A DNA stretch of 64,000 nt from Parapedobacter sp051400755. Its GTDB lineage: Bacteria; Bacteroidota; Bacteroidia; Sphingobacteriales; Sphingobacteriaceae. This document shows, in pieces, positions 40,523 through 50,401 of the stretch (the stretch's first letter is position 1; each line of letters begins with the position of its first letter). The notes beneath the pieces were generated by a model. It ran no database searches and had not been told where the DNA came from. It saw only the letters and a program-made list of their open reading frames with translations. Where the stretch lies: positions 62,001-126,000 of the forward strand of contig NZ_JBLFFL010000001.1 of NCBI RefSeq assembly GCF_051400755.1. The letters are read 5' to 3'. The position numbers were made by a program, and so were the translations under genes.

Positions 40523-41588
40523 TTTGGCGGTAAATTCGTCTGATTAATAAGACTAAGCAAACGAGGAACCCACCAAGGAAGCCGCCGATGACGATGGCTT
40601 TGGCTTTGCCGAGTTTATCATTCTCCAATGGGAGTATTGGTTTGTCTAACACCTGGATAACAGGTTTTTCATTTCGGAGTGTTATCTTCGCCAGCTCCTG
40701 ATTTTTTACCAATTCGGTCAATATTGCCGTATTGGCCTGCACATCTACCGTACGCCGCTGCGAGCCTACCCGCAGGCTTTGGAAGGCCCTGTTCGGATTC
40801 GGGTTGGCATCAGTGGCTGCCGCCACACCGCCAATCGCTTCATTTAATTCCCTGCGTACAGAATCCACTTGGCGGGTGAGAATGGCTAAATTCTCCTCCG
40901 CCTTCTGCGTCCTCGTCCGAATATAAAATTGTGAGGCATTCTCGATCAAGGTTTCAACAAATACCTTAGAAAACACCTCATCCGATGTCTCCATTTTTAT
41001 CGCGATGATGTTCAGCTTTTTATCCGGTTTGTCAATGACCAGATTATTATTCAAAATGGATTTATAAAACCCGGCCATTAAACTGTCTTGTAAAAAAATC
41101 CCGGTGGTATCCTTAAACTGAAAATCAGCTAATAGCCCTTTCTCCGCCCATTTTTCTCTGAATCCGTTATATTCCACGTAACGGTTGACCAATATATTCC
41201 GCTTTCCATCAATCTCGACTTCCGTTAGCAATGTTTTGTCAATCATCGAACGAGATTTCAGAAATTCGATGATGTTATCTCCCTGAAAAAAGCCACCCGA
41301 ACTACCGAGCCCCCCCAAATTCAATCCAAATTGTGCAGCAATACCGGCCGCTGAACCTAAACTGTTTCTAGACGATCCCTGCTCCTCCATGACGAAATTC
41401 AGCGTCGCAGTATAACTGGTTTTCTTGGTAATGGCATAGAGGAGGCCGGCGGCGCCCCCCAACAATCCAATAATGACAATGACCAGCCATCTACTCAGGA
41501 AATACCGTATCCATTCCTGTATTTTCACAATCAACTCTTTCAAGCTGATTTCGTCGTCTTGGCCTGTATTAATATTCTTTTCTACCAT
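40500..41588 (-). CDS. Wzz/GNVR chain-length determinant-like protein
   Basis: A 362-residue inner-membrane polysaccharide co-polymerase. A short cytoplasmic N-terminus precedes TM1 (about 33-55), a large periplasmic region contains the Wzz domain and a GNVR-type segment (PVIQVLDKPILPLENDKL), and TM2 lies at about 332-353. There is no C-terminal tyrosine kinase, and none is encoded next to it. It regulates chain length and bridges polymerase and export protein. The ATG at 41588 follows a TTG. It is the last gene of the polysaccharide locus, downstream of the SLBB protein. Confidence 0.92.
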   Translation of the reverse strand: MVEKNINTGQDDEISLKELIVKIQEWIRYFLSRWLVIVIIGLLGGAAGLLYAITKKTSYTATLNFVMEEQGSSRNSLGSAAGIAAQFGLNLGGLGSSGGFFQGDNIIEFLKSRSMIDKTLLTEVEIDGKRNILVNRYVEYNGFREKWAEKGLLADFQFKDTTGIFLQDSLMAGFYKSILNNNLVIDKPDKKLNIIAIKMETSDEVFSKVFVETLIENASQFYIRTRTQKAEENLAILTRQVDSVRRELNEAIGGVAAATDANPNPNRAFQSLRVGSQRRTVDVQANTAILTELVKNQELAKITLRNEKPVIQVLDKPILPLENDKLGKAKAIVIGGFLGGFLVCLVLLIRRIYRQIMEADPS

Positions 41589-41612
41589 GTTTGTTTGCAA
41601 GCAAGATAACTA

Positions 41613-44123
41613 TTATCGAAGCATCGTCAATATAATTGCCGCGAGCGAGGCCACCCCTGTTCCGATACCCAACCATTGTTGGGGGCTCATCGGTTCTTTC
41701 ACCTCCTTTTGAGGCACGAAAATTTCCGCACCCGGCTTGATTGGCGGATAATTGTTCACGAACAAAAAGCGGCTGGTACTCTTCACGGAGCCGTTTGCGT
41801 ACAACACATACGCACTCTTACGTAATGCTTTGGACGAGAACCCTCCCGCCTGCGATATGTACTGCTTAAATCCTTTAGAGGGCGAGTACACCGCAGTGGA
41901 CGGCGCCAATACCTCACCGGAAATTTTCACCGTTTGCAATTCCTTAGGTACACGGATGACATCACCATCCTCCAAAATAAGGTCCCCCCTTCTGCCTGGC
42001 TTTTTAATGATCCGTTCCAGGTTGATCCCGACAAAGTCATTATTAATATTCCTGCTAATACTTACTTCGTCAACAGTGTTGGCATCGCTTTGCAATTGCT
42101 TCAATGCCAGCATGCGATCATATTCATCTTGTTTCTGAAGTTCCCTTTCCGCTTTATCGGCGCTTGTTTCCGCCGCCTTAGCTGTATCCAGCGTGCCCCC
42201 TCGTTTTAAGGATGCTCCTGTTACGTAAGCATATGGCGTAAAACCGCCTGCGCGCTTGATGATGTCAGAAATGCGTTCATCTTTACGTGTAACGGTATAA
42301 GGTCCTGGAAATAGAACCTCTCCCTCTATCCTCACTGTCTTTTGGGTCTCGTAACCTGTGGCCGTGCGCACCACCACCTTATCAAACGGCATAAGGACAA
42401 AATCTTGGTCCGCTTTACGCAGATCTTTGTCAGCAAATACCTGAAAAACTTCAGCTGTTTGAGCAGATTGCGAACGTGCGTCTGCATTCTTTACGCGCCT
42501 GGATATTTCAATGCGGCGACCGGTGGCGCTCTCCCTGAAACCTCCTGCCTGCATAATAAGATCCTGCAACGTCATGCCTTCAGCATAGGCAAATTGCCCC
42601 GGTGACCGGATTTCGCCATCGATGTCTACCGTGTATACTTCACGCAAATCAAATATTGAAGCAATCGTTACCACATCCTCCCGTTTCAATTCGATATCTG
42701 GGGTTGTCCCGGCCATTATTCCCGACACATCGAACGACAATTGCTCCGTTTGCATATCATCTTTCAGGCGAAGCACATACCCTCGATTTAAAAACGCATC
42801 CTCCTTCAACCCGTCTGCTTTTTTAAGCAGCATGGACAATGTCAATCCCGGACTCAGCTCATAGTCTCCCGGACGGAACACCGCCCCTTCAATGGTAACT
42901 CGATTTTCGAACCGCTCCAAAATTCGATTCACCGTATATTTATCCCCTGATTGAGGAGTGTACTGGGCAAATTGGCTGCTTAACAAGTCTTCTATTCGTT
43001 GCTCTCTGTCCGTCCGCTTGATCACCCTTATCCTGGCTTTATAGGCGTCCTCTGTAAAACCACCAGCATAGGTCAACAGTCTTTCAAACGTTTCGCCTCC
43101 TTTCAATTCGAATATTGCCGGCCGCTTCACCTCCCCGTCAACCTCTATTCTGCTTTCATAAGGCGGCACCATAAGAACATCCTGATCTTCCAAACGAATA
43201 TTTTCCGGAAAGAAACCATTCACTAAAACGTCATAGATGTCCAATGTCCCGATTACTTTTCCATTCCTGATGATGTTAATATTTCTGAACGAGCCATTTT
43301 CGGTCGGTCCGCCCGAAAAATACAATGCATTAAACGCAGTGGCAACAGAAGGCAATGTATACGAACCCGGCTTGACGACCTCTCCCACAACCGTGATTCG
43401 AATGCTTCGAATATTACCCAATGTCACACGCACCTTCGTTGCACCTGTTCGGATCGCCGAATACACCGTTGACAACTGGGAAGTGATACGTGCCGTTGCC
43501 TGTTCGATGGTCATTCCAGACACGGAAACAACGCCGACATAGGGAATGTTTATCGTGCCTTCAGGCGATACTGTCAACGTATGATCTTCTTCTGATTGCC
43601 CATAAATATCAATCAAAATTTGATCCCCGGATCCCACCACATAGTTTTGTGGTGTAGCAATGCGCAAATTGGGTTCAAACACAGGCGTAACCCCCTGAAA
43701 TAACCAGGCTCCAAATATCTTCGAGCGAAGACTGTCTTTTTTACTCAGCGAGTCAGAAAGCAGCGTATCTCCGCCCAGAGGCTGCGATGGATCCGCTAAT
43801 TGTCGCTCGTTATCCCTTATCGAAATAGAAGCCCCCCCCTTTGCAGATGGGATGCTTTCCAAACGTTCTATCCGCTGTCTTAATTTCTCCACTTCGGTGG
43901 CCGGCATGCCCCGCTCCAATGCCAGCTGTTCCATTTGGCTCTCACTCAACCCCGAAGACTCGGCTTGCGCAAGGTACGCCTTGATCTGCTCGTCTGACAA
44001 ATCATCAACACGAACATTAGACAAATCCGAAGAATTAATCGTCTGACTGAAACTCTGACCTCCGAACAAGCCTAGGCAAATCAATAAAAGAATACTGATA
44101 GAATAAAAAATACGATACTTCAT
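41613..44123 (-). CDS. SLBB-domain polysaccharide export protein (Wza-like)
   Basis: An 836-residue outer-membrane protein. A signal peptide (1-27) is followed by a helical, Ser/Glu-rich region (30-120), the polysaccharide export domain (about 145-230; GSGDQILIDIYGQSEEDHTLTV), and then about six SLBB-type repeats (VVGEVVKPGSYTLPS; VDGEVKRPAIFELKGG; IEGAVFRPGDYELSPG; IDGEIRSPGQFAYAEG; IEGEVLFPGPYTV; ISGEVLAPSTAVYSP). A hydrophobic C-terminus follows. The multi-SLBB architecture is longer than classical Wza. It forms the export channel and pairs with the Wzz-like gene 24 bases downstream. Confidence 0.93.
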   Translation of the reverse strand: MKYRIFYSISILLLICLGLFGGQSFSQTINSSDLSNVRVDDLSDEQIKAYLAQAESSGLSESQMEQLALERGMPATEVEKLRQRIERLESIPSAKGGASISIRDNERQLADPSQPLGGDTLLSDSLSKKDSLRSKIFGAWLFQGVTPVFEPNLRIATPQNYVVGSGDQILIDIYGQSEEDHTLTVSPEGTINIPYVGVVSVSGMTIEQATARITSQLSTVYSAIRTGATKVRVTLGNIRSIRITVVGEVVKPGSYTLPSVATAFNALYFSGGPTENGSFRNINIIRNGKVIGTLDIYDVLVNGFFPENIRLEDQDVLMVPPYESRIEVDGEVKRPAIFELKGGETFERLLTYAGGFTEDAYKARIRVIKRTDREQRIEDLLSSQFAQYTPQSGDKYTVNRILERFENRVTIEGAVFRPGDYELSPGLTLSMLLKKADGLKEDAFLNRGYVLRLKDDMQTEQLSFDVSGIMAGTTPDIELKREDVVTIASIFDLREVYTVDIDGEIRSPGQFAYAEGMTLQDLIMQAGGFRESATGRRIEISRRVKNADARSQSAQTAEVFQVFADKDLRKADQDFVLMPFDKVVVRTATGYETQKTVRIEGEVLFPGPYTVTRKDERISDIIKRAGGFTPYAYVTGASLKRGGTLDTAKAAETSADKAERELQKQDEYDRMLALKQLQSDANTVDEVSISRNINNDFVGINLERIIKKPGRRGDLILEDGDVIRVPKELQTVKISGEVLAPSTAVYSPSKGFKQYISQAGGFSSKALRKSAYVLYANGSVKSTSRFLFVNNYPPIKPGAEIFVPQKEVKEPMSPQQWLGIGTGVASLAAIILTMLR

Positions 44124-44318
44124 CTACCTTTTCTGCTTACTAGTTAACTCAAAAACCCACTACTCCTAATTTACCGCAAATAAAATGTTTTTTTTTTACT
44201 TTGCCTATACCATCCGTCCGATTCTGTAGTCGCCATCAGTTTACCCCGATTGGGTTGCCCAAATGCGTAATTTGGCGGCGGATACCTTATCGTGTTCGCT
44301 GACTACGATTTTAAGCAT

Positions 44319-46052
44319 TCAAAACCGATACGACACCCCAATTTGAACCGTCATGTTTGTTTTATCCTGCGGGTTAAATTCCCAAAAAGTATTTCCCGGC
44401 GGCATATCAAACTCAAATCGATAATTATATGCATGGGTATATTGTATTCCCAAAGAGGCAATCAGGTGGTCGAAATCCCAATCGGCATATGCTTGCATAC
44501 CTAAATCGACCCATTGTCTTCTTAAGTCATTTATATGCCCGATACTATAGAAGAAATCATCCTTCTGTGCTATGCGCTCAAATTGAAGCCCAACCTGCTT
44601 CAAGCCCCGTATCCAAGACACTTGTGCTGACTGAATATTACTACCTGGTCCAATGCCAGCCCCTAACATTTGGCCACGATGTGTATAGCCGTCCCTCACC
44701 ACATGATGGGTATACCACGTTGGGCTCGGGCTATCATTTAGGAAATAACTAGAATTAAACGAAAGTTGGGTCACCTCGGCTCCGAATTGGAATAAATCAC
44801 CTTCTTGTATCCAATTTGATGGTAACAACTTCCTGAACCCGAGTACATATCCCCGAGAATGTGCCGCCTGAACTATTCTGTCACGACCGTCGTGTGGCCT
44901 AAGGCTTCTACCATATTCGCCGTATAATTCCAATTTACCTGCAGGCATAGCCCATCTAAAAAATATTGAACTATACCGGATACGGGTATCTTCACTTGTT
45001 TTCTCCGTGCCATTTCCGGCATCCAAATACGTGACCTCACTGATGGTGGGTTTTAGGAAGGGCAAAAAATCCCGCAGGTTGTTACCCCTGTCTGGCCGGT
45101 TAACGGCCATAGTGGTAATCCAACCCAAAGACAGCCCTTTTATCCAACGCGGTTGATAGCTCGCTACCAGTCCCGAAAAATACCGATTGACATCGGGTTT
45201 TTCCACATAGAATAGCTCATGATGTTTACTCTCCTCCGTATAAGAAGGAGGATAGCCCGACGATTTAAGTGTTCCCGCTACAAACTGGCCTTCGAAAGTT
45301 CCGACAGCCGTTGCAACAGGCCTTGTCGTGTTAATCGTTACATGGGGAAACCCCGGGGCTGTATTGCTCATAAGCAATGAATTTCGGATTCCTGGTCCCC
45401 ACCAAAGATTTTCTGTCGATATTCCGAAAGAAACCGGATCAAAATTAACGCGGATGCTGCTCTGTCCCATGAACGCGCCAGAATAACCCCCTTTACCGAA
45501 ATACTCAGGCATGTCGATACGATTACCAAACGTATAATACCAATGCCATCCATAGCCTGGCAATGCCGCGAGTTCTTCATATTTTCTATTGGACGCCGTC
45601 ACTATTTCCGGTTGGAATTGGACCGTCAAGAAGCGGTATTTGGCCAATATGCCGATCGACAGCTTAGTTTGCCCACCCCGTGCAGGTATCATGCTTCCGT
45701 CGTTCCAGCCGTTGGGATACACGGAGTTATTCCGATATTGAAGGCTGGCCGGTAAGATTTGCAGGTATCCGAGTGCATCCGGAGTAGTGTAAACAATGCT
45801 GCTTTTCCCCAACACACCATCTGGATCAAACACATCATCACGCCCCAATGCAGAAGCGGTCAGTGGTCTGATGGTAAAAGAAATGGTCGAATCAACAAGC
45901 CCCAGCAACTGATCACGCCGATATTTATCTTCGAGTACCTGTGTACCTACCGGCAATACTTGTGCTTTCAGAAAAAAAGGGCCTGTCACGAATACGATAA
46001 TAAAAATAGAAAGACGAAGAGATTTAGTGATGAACCACCCGTAACTTTGCAT
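44319..46052 (-). CDS. Capsule assembly Wzi-family outer-membrane protein
   Basis: A 577-residue protein: an N-terminal hydrophobic signal (about 12-30, ending FLKAQ), then a beta-rich body with alternating aromatic strands ending in the outer-membrane signature VQIGVSYRF (C-terminal Phe). The IRPLTASALGRDD and ENLWWGPGIRNSLLMSNTAPGFPH segments are typical of the family. Wzi is a beta-barrel lectin that anchors capsule to the cell surface, which suggests the locus makes a surface-attached capsule. Confidence 0.92.
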   Translation of the reverse strand: MQSYGWFITKSLRLSIFIIVFVTGPFFLKAQVLPVGTQVLEDKYRRDQLLGLVDSTISFTIRPLTASALGRDDVFDPDGVLGKSSIVYTTPDALGYLQILPASLQYRNNSVYPNGWNDGSMIPARGGQTKLSIGILAKYRFLTVQFQPEIVTASNRKYEELAALPGYGWHWYYTFGNRIDMPEYFGKGGYSGAFMGQSSIRVNFDPVSFGISTENLWWGPGIRNSLLMSNTAPGFPHVTINTTRPVATAVGTFEGQFVAGTLKSSGYPPSYTEESKHHELFYVEKPDVNRYFSGLVASYQPRWIKGLSLGWITTMAVNRPDRGNNLRDFLPFLKPTISEVTYLDAGNGTEKTSEDTRIRYSSIFFRWAMPAGKLELYGEYGRSLRPHDGRDRIVQAAHSRGYVLGFRKLLPSNWIQEGDLFQFGAEVTQLSFNSSYFLNDSPSPTWYTHHVVRDGYTHRGQMLGAGIGPGSNIQSAQVSWIRGLKQVGLQFERIAQKDDFFYSIGHINDLRRQWVDLGMQAYADWDFDHLIASLGIQYTHAYNYRFEFDMPPGNTFWEFNPQDKTNMTVQIGVSYRF

Positions 46053-46102
46053 AATAGGCTATTTATAACAGACCACGTTTACACTTTGTGTAGCTTTGCA
46101 CG

Positions 46103-46110
46103 CAAAAGTA
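46103..46110 (-). promoter_or_regulatory. -7 element upstream of the Wzi gene
   Basis: TACTTTTG on the minus strand in the 59-base gap between the glycosyltransferase and Wzi genes. No TTG at 20 bases; an internal promoter is possible. Confidence 0.35.
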
Positions 46111-46111
46111 A

Positions 46112-47266
46112 TCAAAAAACATGCCTATCATAGTTTTTTTTATTTAACAATTCGTTGATCGCCGCGTAATAAAAAACAATAATATTATCGACAGAAAATT
46201 CTTTAATCATCTTGTCCCGGCCTTTCAGACCCATTATTTTTCGTTCGGAGGGAGAGAGATTCAGCATCCGTTCCATACACGACATGAGGCTGTTAACGTC
46301 TTTAACTTTACATAGATAGCCGGTTACGGTATCATCCACCAATTCCCTACAGCCGGAGATATCACTGGCTATTAGGGGCTTAGCCATTGCCGCGCTTTCC
46401 TGCAACGTAGTAGACATACCTTCACGGTAAGAGGGTAACACGACACAGTCGCAACTTGCCAGTAGCGGCCTTACATCATCGACGGAACCAAAGTAACTGA
46501 TCCATCCCTGTTCAACCCATTCGCTCAGTTGAGAAGCATCTACAGCTGCAGGGTTTTCTACATGGAGATACCCTAAAACCCAGAAAAGCGTATCAGGATA
46601 CTTTTGTTTAATCAATTTAGCCGCTGTGACAAATTCTGCCACACCTTTGTCATAAAGCAGCCTGCCAACAAATAAAAACTTAAAAAAAGCAACATCGCCC
46701 GCAACAGGTATCAGTTCCGGATTAAAGGTATCGAAACAGTTAACACCCTCACCCGGTATGCGCCTGGCCTTACCACGGTCAATTAACTTGTAGCGGACAA
46801 AGAGATCGAAATCATCTTGATTAAGAAACCAGACCTGCTTAGCCGATTTCAACGCGAATCGATACAGCCATTTGGCAATTGTTGTAATGATACTTCGATT
46901 AATAAATGCATACCCCAATCCCGTGATGACTGCGACAACGGGAATGTTGCGCTGCCTTGCCGCCAGCGTACTATAAATATTAGGTTTTATGGTGTATTGA
47001 ATAATTAGATCGGGCCCCTCCTGTCGATAAATACGTTTAAACTCCCGATAAAGCATAAGGTCTTTCATGGGATTAAGCCCCTTTGCAGATAACGACTTTA
47101 GCGTAATAACTTTCGCCCCCAAGGATGCCAGTTGTTCAACAAATTCGTCAGCGGGCATCAATAACAACACCTCATGCCCTGCTTTTAATAACGATTTGAT
47201 GAGATCTATCCGAAATCGCACAAAGCTCCATGCCGTATTAGATACCAAGCATATTTTAGTCGACAT
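46112..47266 (-). CDS. Glycosyltransferase family 4 (PglA/WbpU-like)
   Basis: A 384-residue GT-B enzyme. The N-terminal domain starts ICLVSNTAWSFVRFRIDLIKSLL; the C-terminal domain has FLFVGRLLYDKGVAEFVTAA and the donor-binding PSYREGMSTTLQESAAMAKPLIASDISGCRELV. That GT4 pattern, and VITGLGYAF, are common in transferases adding GalNAc- or related sugars. The sugar is not predictable. It acts on the cytoplasmic face of the inner membrane. Its start overlaps the upstream GT4 gene by 11 bases. Confidence 0.92.
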   Translation of the reverse strand: MSTKICLVSNTAWSFVRFRIDLIKSLLKAGHEVLLLMPADEFVEQLASLGAKVITLKSLSAKGLNPMKDLMLYREFKRIYRQEGPDLIIQYTIKPNIYSTLAARQRNIPVVAVITGLGYAFINRSIITTIAKWLYRFALKSAKQVWFLNQDDFDLFVRYKLIDRGKARRIPGEGVNCFDTFNPELIPVAGDVAFFKFLFVGRLLYDKGVAEFVTAAKLIKQKYPDTLFWVLGYLHVENPAAVDASQLSEWVEQGWISYFGSVDDVRPLLASCDCVVLPSYREGMSTTLQESAAMAKPLIASDISGCRELVDDTVTGYLCKVKDVNSLMSCMERMLNLSPSERKIMGLKGRDKMIKEFSVDNIIVFYYAAINELLNKKNYDRHVF

Positions 47267-48362
47267 TTAGTTGCTTTTGATGGTTATTGATAGCTGTAAC
47301 AAGCGAATCGGCAAACACCGGCATGTTTTTGAATACCTGATGCGCTTCGTTCGAAATGGCTTCACATTGCTGGCGGTCGCCCAACACCTCGAGTAATTTA
47401 CGTAGTGAGCGTTCCCACGACTGCTCGTCTGCTGTCTCTGCAAATACAGCGGAACATCCATCGACCGCATACTGAGCAATACCGCCTACCGGGGTTACAA
47501 AACACACTATTCCTTGTTGCATGGCCTCTGCCACACTCATAGCCATGCCTTCCTGTGCACTGAGCTGAATGTAATAATCGCAGGTTGCATATAAGTGTCG
47601 CTTCTTCTCTTGGCCAATTTCTCCTTCAACGGAAATGACTCCTTCCAAACCGTAAAAGTTAATTGCTTTTTCCACAGTACGTTGATCACCATCGTCCCTG
47701 CCAAATATGCGCAACGTGGCATCTACGCCGTTTTTACGAAGCCAGGCAATTGCTCGGACAGCAAGCGGAACCTGTTTTATCGGATTGAGTCTGCCGACAA
47801 AAAAAAAGTTCTTTCTCCCTGTAAAATCACGCTTATGCTGGTCGCTCGGTGTAGGTGTCGTCAGGTAAGAAAGCACTTTAATCCCAGCGGATCTGCCCAA
47901 AATACCCGCAGCCAATGCTGCCGTAGCATCGGAGTCTACAAAAACAGCATCACTTGTCCGCATCCCAATTTTACTAAAAAAGCGGTCGGCCCAGTGAAAG
48001 AAGTTGCTGCTATGCAGCAATATAAAGTAGCTGGGCCTTCTATCGAAAAGTTTATAAACAGTTGCAACAACGGCTGACTTCCACAAGGAACTGATAATGA
48101 CATCAGGTTTAAACCTGCGGATACTGATACAGAGTTTAGGCAGATAAAAAGGCAATAGGTAAACCGAAACACCTTGTATCCGAAGTTTTTCCTGAATCGA
48201 TACATCTACCCCATTTAACAAGGTACGATCCGCACCTTCCAATACGTAAACACGCAAGTCGAAATAATAATTCAGTTTCGGCAACGCTGACAATAACGCC
48301 GCTTCCGCCCCACCTAACGCGATTTCGTGCATGATATAGACCAATTTTTGCTTATCTGACAT
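47256..48362 (-). CDS. Glycosyltransferase family 4
   Basis: A 368-residue GT-B glycosyltransferase: ALGGAEAALLSALPKL near the N-terminus (glycine loop), FFVGRLNPIKQVPLAVRAIAWL in the middle, and YIQLSAQEGMAMSVAEAMQQGIVCFVTPVGG (nucleotide-sugar binding Glu pair) at the C-terminus. The ATG at 48362 is preferred to a TTG at 48395. Donor and acceptor unknown. It overlaps the next GT4 gene, so both are likely to work in sequence on the repeat unit. Confidence 0.9.
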   Translation of the reverse strand: MSDKQKLVYIMHEIALGGAEAALLSALPKLNYYFDLRVYVLEGADRTLLNGVDVSIQEKLRIQGVSVYLLPFYLPKLCISIRRFKPDVIISSLWKSAVVATVYKLFDRRPSYFILLHSSNFFHWADRFFSKIGMRTSDAVFVDSDATAALAAGILGRSAGIKVLSYLTTPTPSDQHKRDFTGRKNFFFVGRLNPIKQVPLAVRAIAWLRKNGVDATLRIFGRDDGDQRTVEKAINFYGLEGVISVEGEIGQEKKRHLYATCDYYIQLSAQEGMAMSVAEAMQQGIVCFVTPVGGIAQYAVDGCSAVFAETADEQSWERSLRKLLEVLGDRQQCEAISNEAHQVFKNMPVFADSLVTAINNHQKQLNVD

Positions 48363-48397
48363 TAGAAAGTCAACTTTATTTACGTATGTGTTCAATC

Positions 48398-49471
48398 TTA
48401 CATTATCGAATAGGGCTGCATAAGGGAAGGACTCACCATCTTTAATCCATAATACAAAATGTATAGCATGAAAACGAACCGCAGAAATAACGCCAGAAAC
48501 CTATCTGATTTACGTGTTTCCAATACTTTGCTCACGTATGGCATACTAAATAATATCGCCCCAAACAATAACAGTGCTAACCGTTGCATAATGGCAAAGG
48601 AGATGAACAGCAAATTGATAAATGAAGCGATCGACAGCGCAACAAATAAGTAGTCAACAACCTTCTTAGGATAACACTTCAGTAATCGACTTTTAAAAAT
48701 CAACATACCGGTCATGAAGACCTGCGCAATAATGGAAATGACGTACCCTCCTCTACCGAATTCCTCTAATTCTACATATTGGGCCAGCGTCGGCGGCAGC
48801 CCACCCAAGCTAAAAAGGAACATAACCGGATCAAAAAACGCTCCAACGGCACCGATAAGAGGTAAAATAAAATAAAACCAGTAATTCTTGGTCAGCATAT
48901 ATACCAGTCCAATAAACGGTACCACCAATATCGCACTGTGGAAGCTCGCTCCAATCAATACCAATAGCGCAAATTTTATGTAATCACGTTCGGTTAATAA
49001 GAACAATGCCCATAACCCCAGTCCAGCTGACAAAGCAAATCGAATCTGTGTAAAATCGCGATAAAAGTAAAAAAAACAGACATATAGCAAAAGAGACGCA
49101 AAGGGAAACGGGCTTTTTCTATAAATCAGCGTATAGTTGACCAATCCGGTCACCACGGCCATCAACAAAAATACCGTTCGGATTCCTCCGCCCAAAGCAT
49201 AAACAGCCTTATTAAGAAGAAGGTATCCACGTTCCATCGTCTCCTCATAATTTCCGGTGATCAGATCTGGCCAAGACATGCCACCTGCCAAGTTGAATGC
49301 TTCTTCGTAATTTACGCTATCATTGTCTACCCCTACGGTACGCAAACCAACAAATAAAATCAAGACGGTGCAGTATACCACATAAACCAACAACCGAATA
49401 ACATTACTTTTCACTAAGTCAAATACACTCAGCAAAAAGGTAGTCAATACGATTAGGTAATATGGAGCCAT
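48398..49471 (-). CDS. EpsG/Wzy-like polysaccharide polymerase
   Basis: A 357-residue integral membrane protein with about ten hydrophobic helices and few charged loops. The pattern early in the protein (FVGLRTVGVDNDSVNYEEAF) matches the EpsG family, which joins repeat units in the periplasm. It is the only polymerase candidate in the locus. The start is 5 bases after the stop of the GT2 gene upstream. Confidence 0.87.
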   Translation of the reverse strand: MAPYYLIVLTTFLLSVFDLVKSNVIRLLVYVVYCTVLILFVGLRTVGVDNDSVNYEEAFNLAGGMSWPDLITGNYEETMERGYLLLNKAVYALGGGIRTVFLLMAVVTGLVNYTLIYRKSPFPFASLLLYVCFFYFYRDFTQIRFALSAGLGLWALFLLTERDYIKFALLVLIGASFHSAILVVPFIGLVYMLTKNYWFYFILPLIGAVGAFFDPVMFLFSLGGLPPTLAQYVELEEFGRGGYVISIIAQVFMTGMLIFKSRLLKCYPKKVVDYLFVALSIASFINLLFISFAIMQRLALLLFGAILFSMPYVSKVLETRKSDRFLALFLRFVFMLYILYYGLKMVSPSLMQPYSIM

Positions 49472-49476
49472 TCAAT

Positions 49477-50385
49477 CTATTCCGATTTAGCTTTTAACCA
49501 ATCAACGATACACAAAAAATAAGCGAGCGGGATAAAAAATAATGTCCACTGCTGTTTCACCAATTTACGTTTTTGCTTAAAGGTATGCTTTTGATCATAA
49601 ATCGCAAACCGCCAAAAGTTCATTGCGCCTTTAATCCTCTGGCTCCACGTAATTTGCTTGATGTTTAAAAATTCCGCATAATACAGCGATGCGTATTGTG
49701 GGCTCGATTTACGAAGGTTGAATGATCTTGAGCTTAAACCTTCAGGCAGGTATTGGCATACGTAGATACCTTTATTGAAAAACCGTAACTTGTAGGATGC
49801 CGCAATTCGATTCCAAACAAGGGCTTCTGTGCAGAATTTCTCCTCTTCAATATCCGGGAATGGATGCGTGCGGAGCACATCCGTCCGATATACCTCCGCT
49901 TTATCTCCTCGGTAACCTCGCCGATATCGGTAGTCGATCGTCGTCGTATCTATTTCGTCGTAATCAACCTCTCCTCCGATCACGAGGCCGTCCCCATCGA
50001 TACGCAAGCCACAAAGACCGGCATACCCATCGCTATCGGGGTTCTTCAATACAGACGACCACCTTCGGCAGATCTCCTCCAACGCATCAGGTGTTAAATA
50101 ATCATCGCTATCGACAATGAAGAATAGCTCCCCCTTAGCTAATTGTACACCTTGGTTAATTGCCCTATGTTTGCCCGCATTGGCTTGGCGATAGTACGAT
50201 ATCGGCAATACACCTTCCGATACGAAGTTTTCAACAACAGCCGCGGTATTGTCGGTACTTCCATCATCGATGATAAGCCACTCCGAGACAAACCGCGATT
50301 GCAATTGTAAACTGGCATACAACCTTTTTAAGTATTCCCCTCGATTATATGAAGGTGTAAAAACGGTGATGGATATGGCTGCCAT
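49477..50385 (-). CDS. Glycosyltransferase family 2
   Basis: A 302-residue GT-A transferase: ITVFTPSYNRGEYLKRLYASL at the start, LIIDDGSTDNT, ANAGKHRAINQGVQLAKGELFFIVDSDDYL (DxD metal site SDD at about residues 93-95), and C-terminal helices that may attach it to the membrane. Substrate unknown. It lies 16 bases after the next upstream GT2 gene. Confidence 0.92.
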   Translation of the reverse strand: MAAISITVFTPSYNRGEYLKRLYASLQLQSRFVSEWLIIDDGSTDNTAAVVENFVSEGVLPISYYRQANAGKHRAINQGVQLAKGELFFIVDSDDYLTPDALEEICRRWSSVLKNPDSDGYAGLCGLRIDGDGLVIGGEVDYDEIDTTTIDYRYRRGYRGDKAEVYRTDVLRTHPFPDIEEEKFCTEALVWNRIAASYKLRFFNKGIYVCQYLPEGLSSRSFNLRKSSPQYASLYYAEFLNIKQITWSQRIKGAMNFWRFAIYDQKHTFKQKRKLVKQQWTLFFIPLAYFLCIVDWLKAKSE

Positions 50386-50401
50386 AACTATAAGTTACTC
50401 G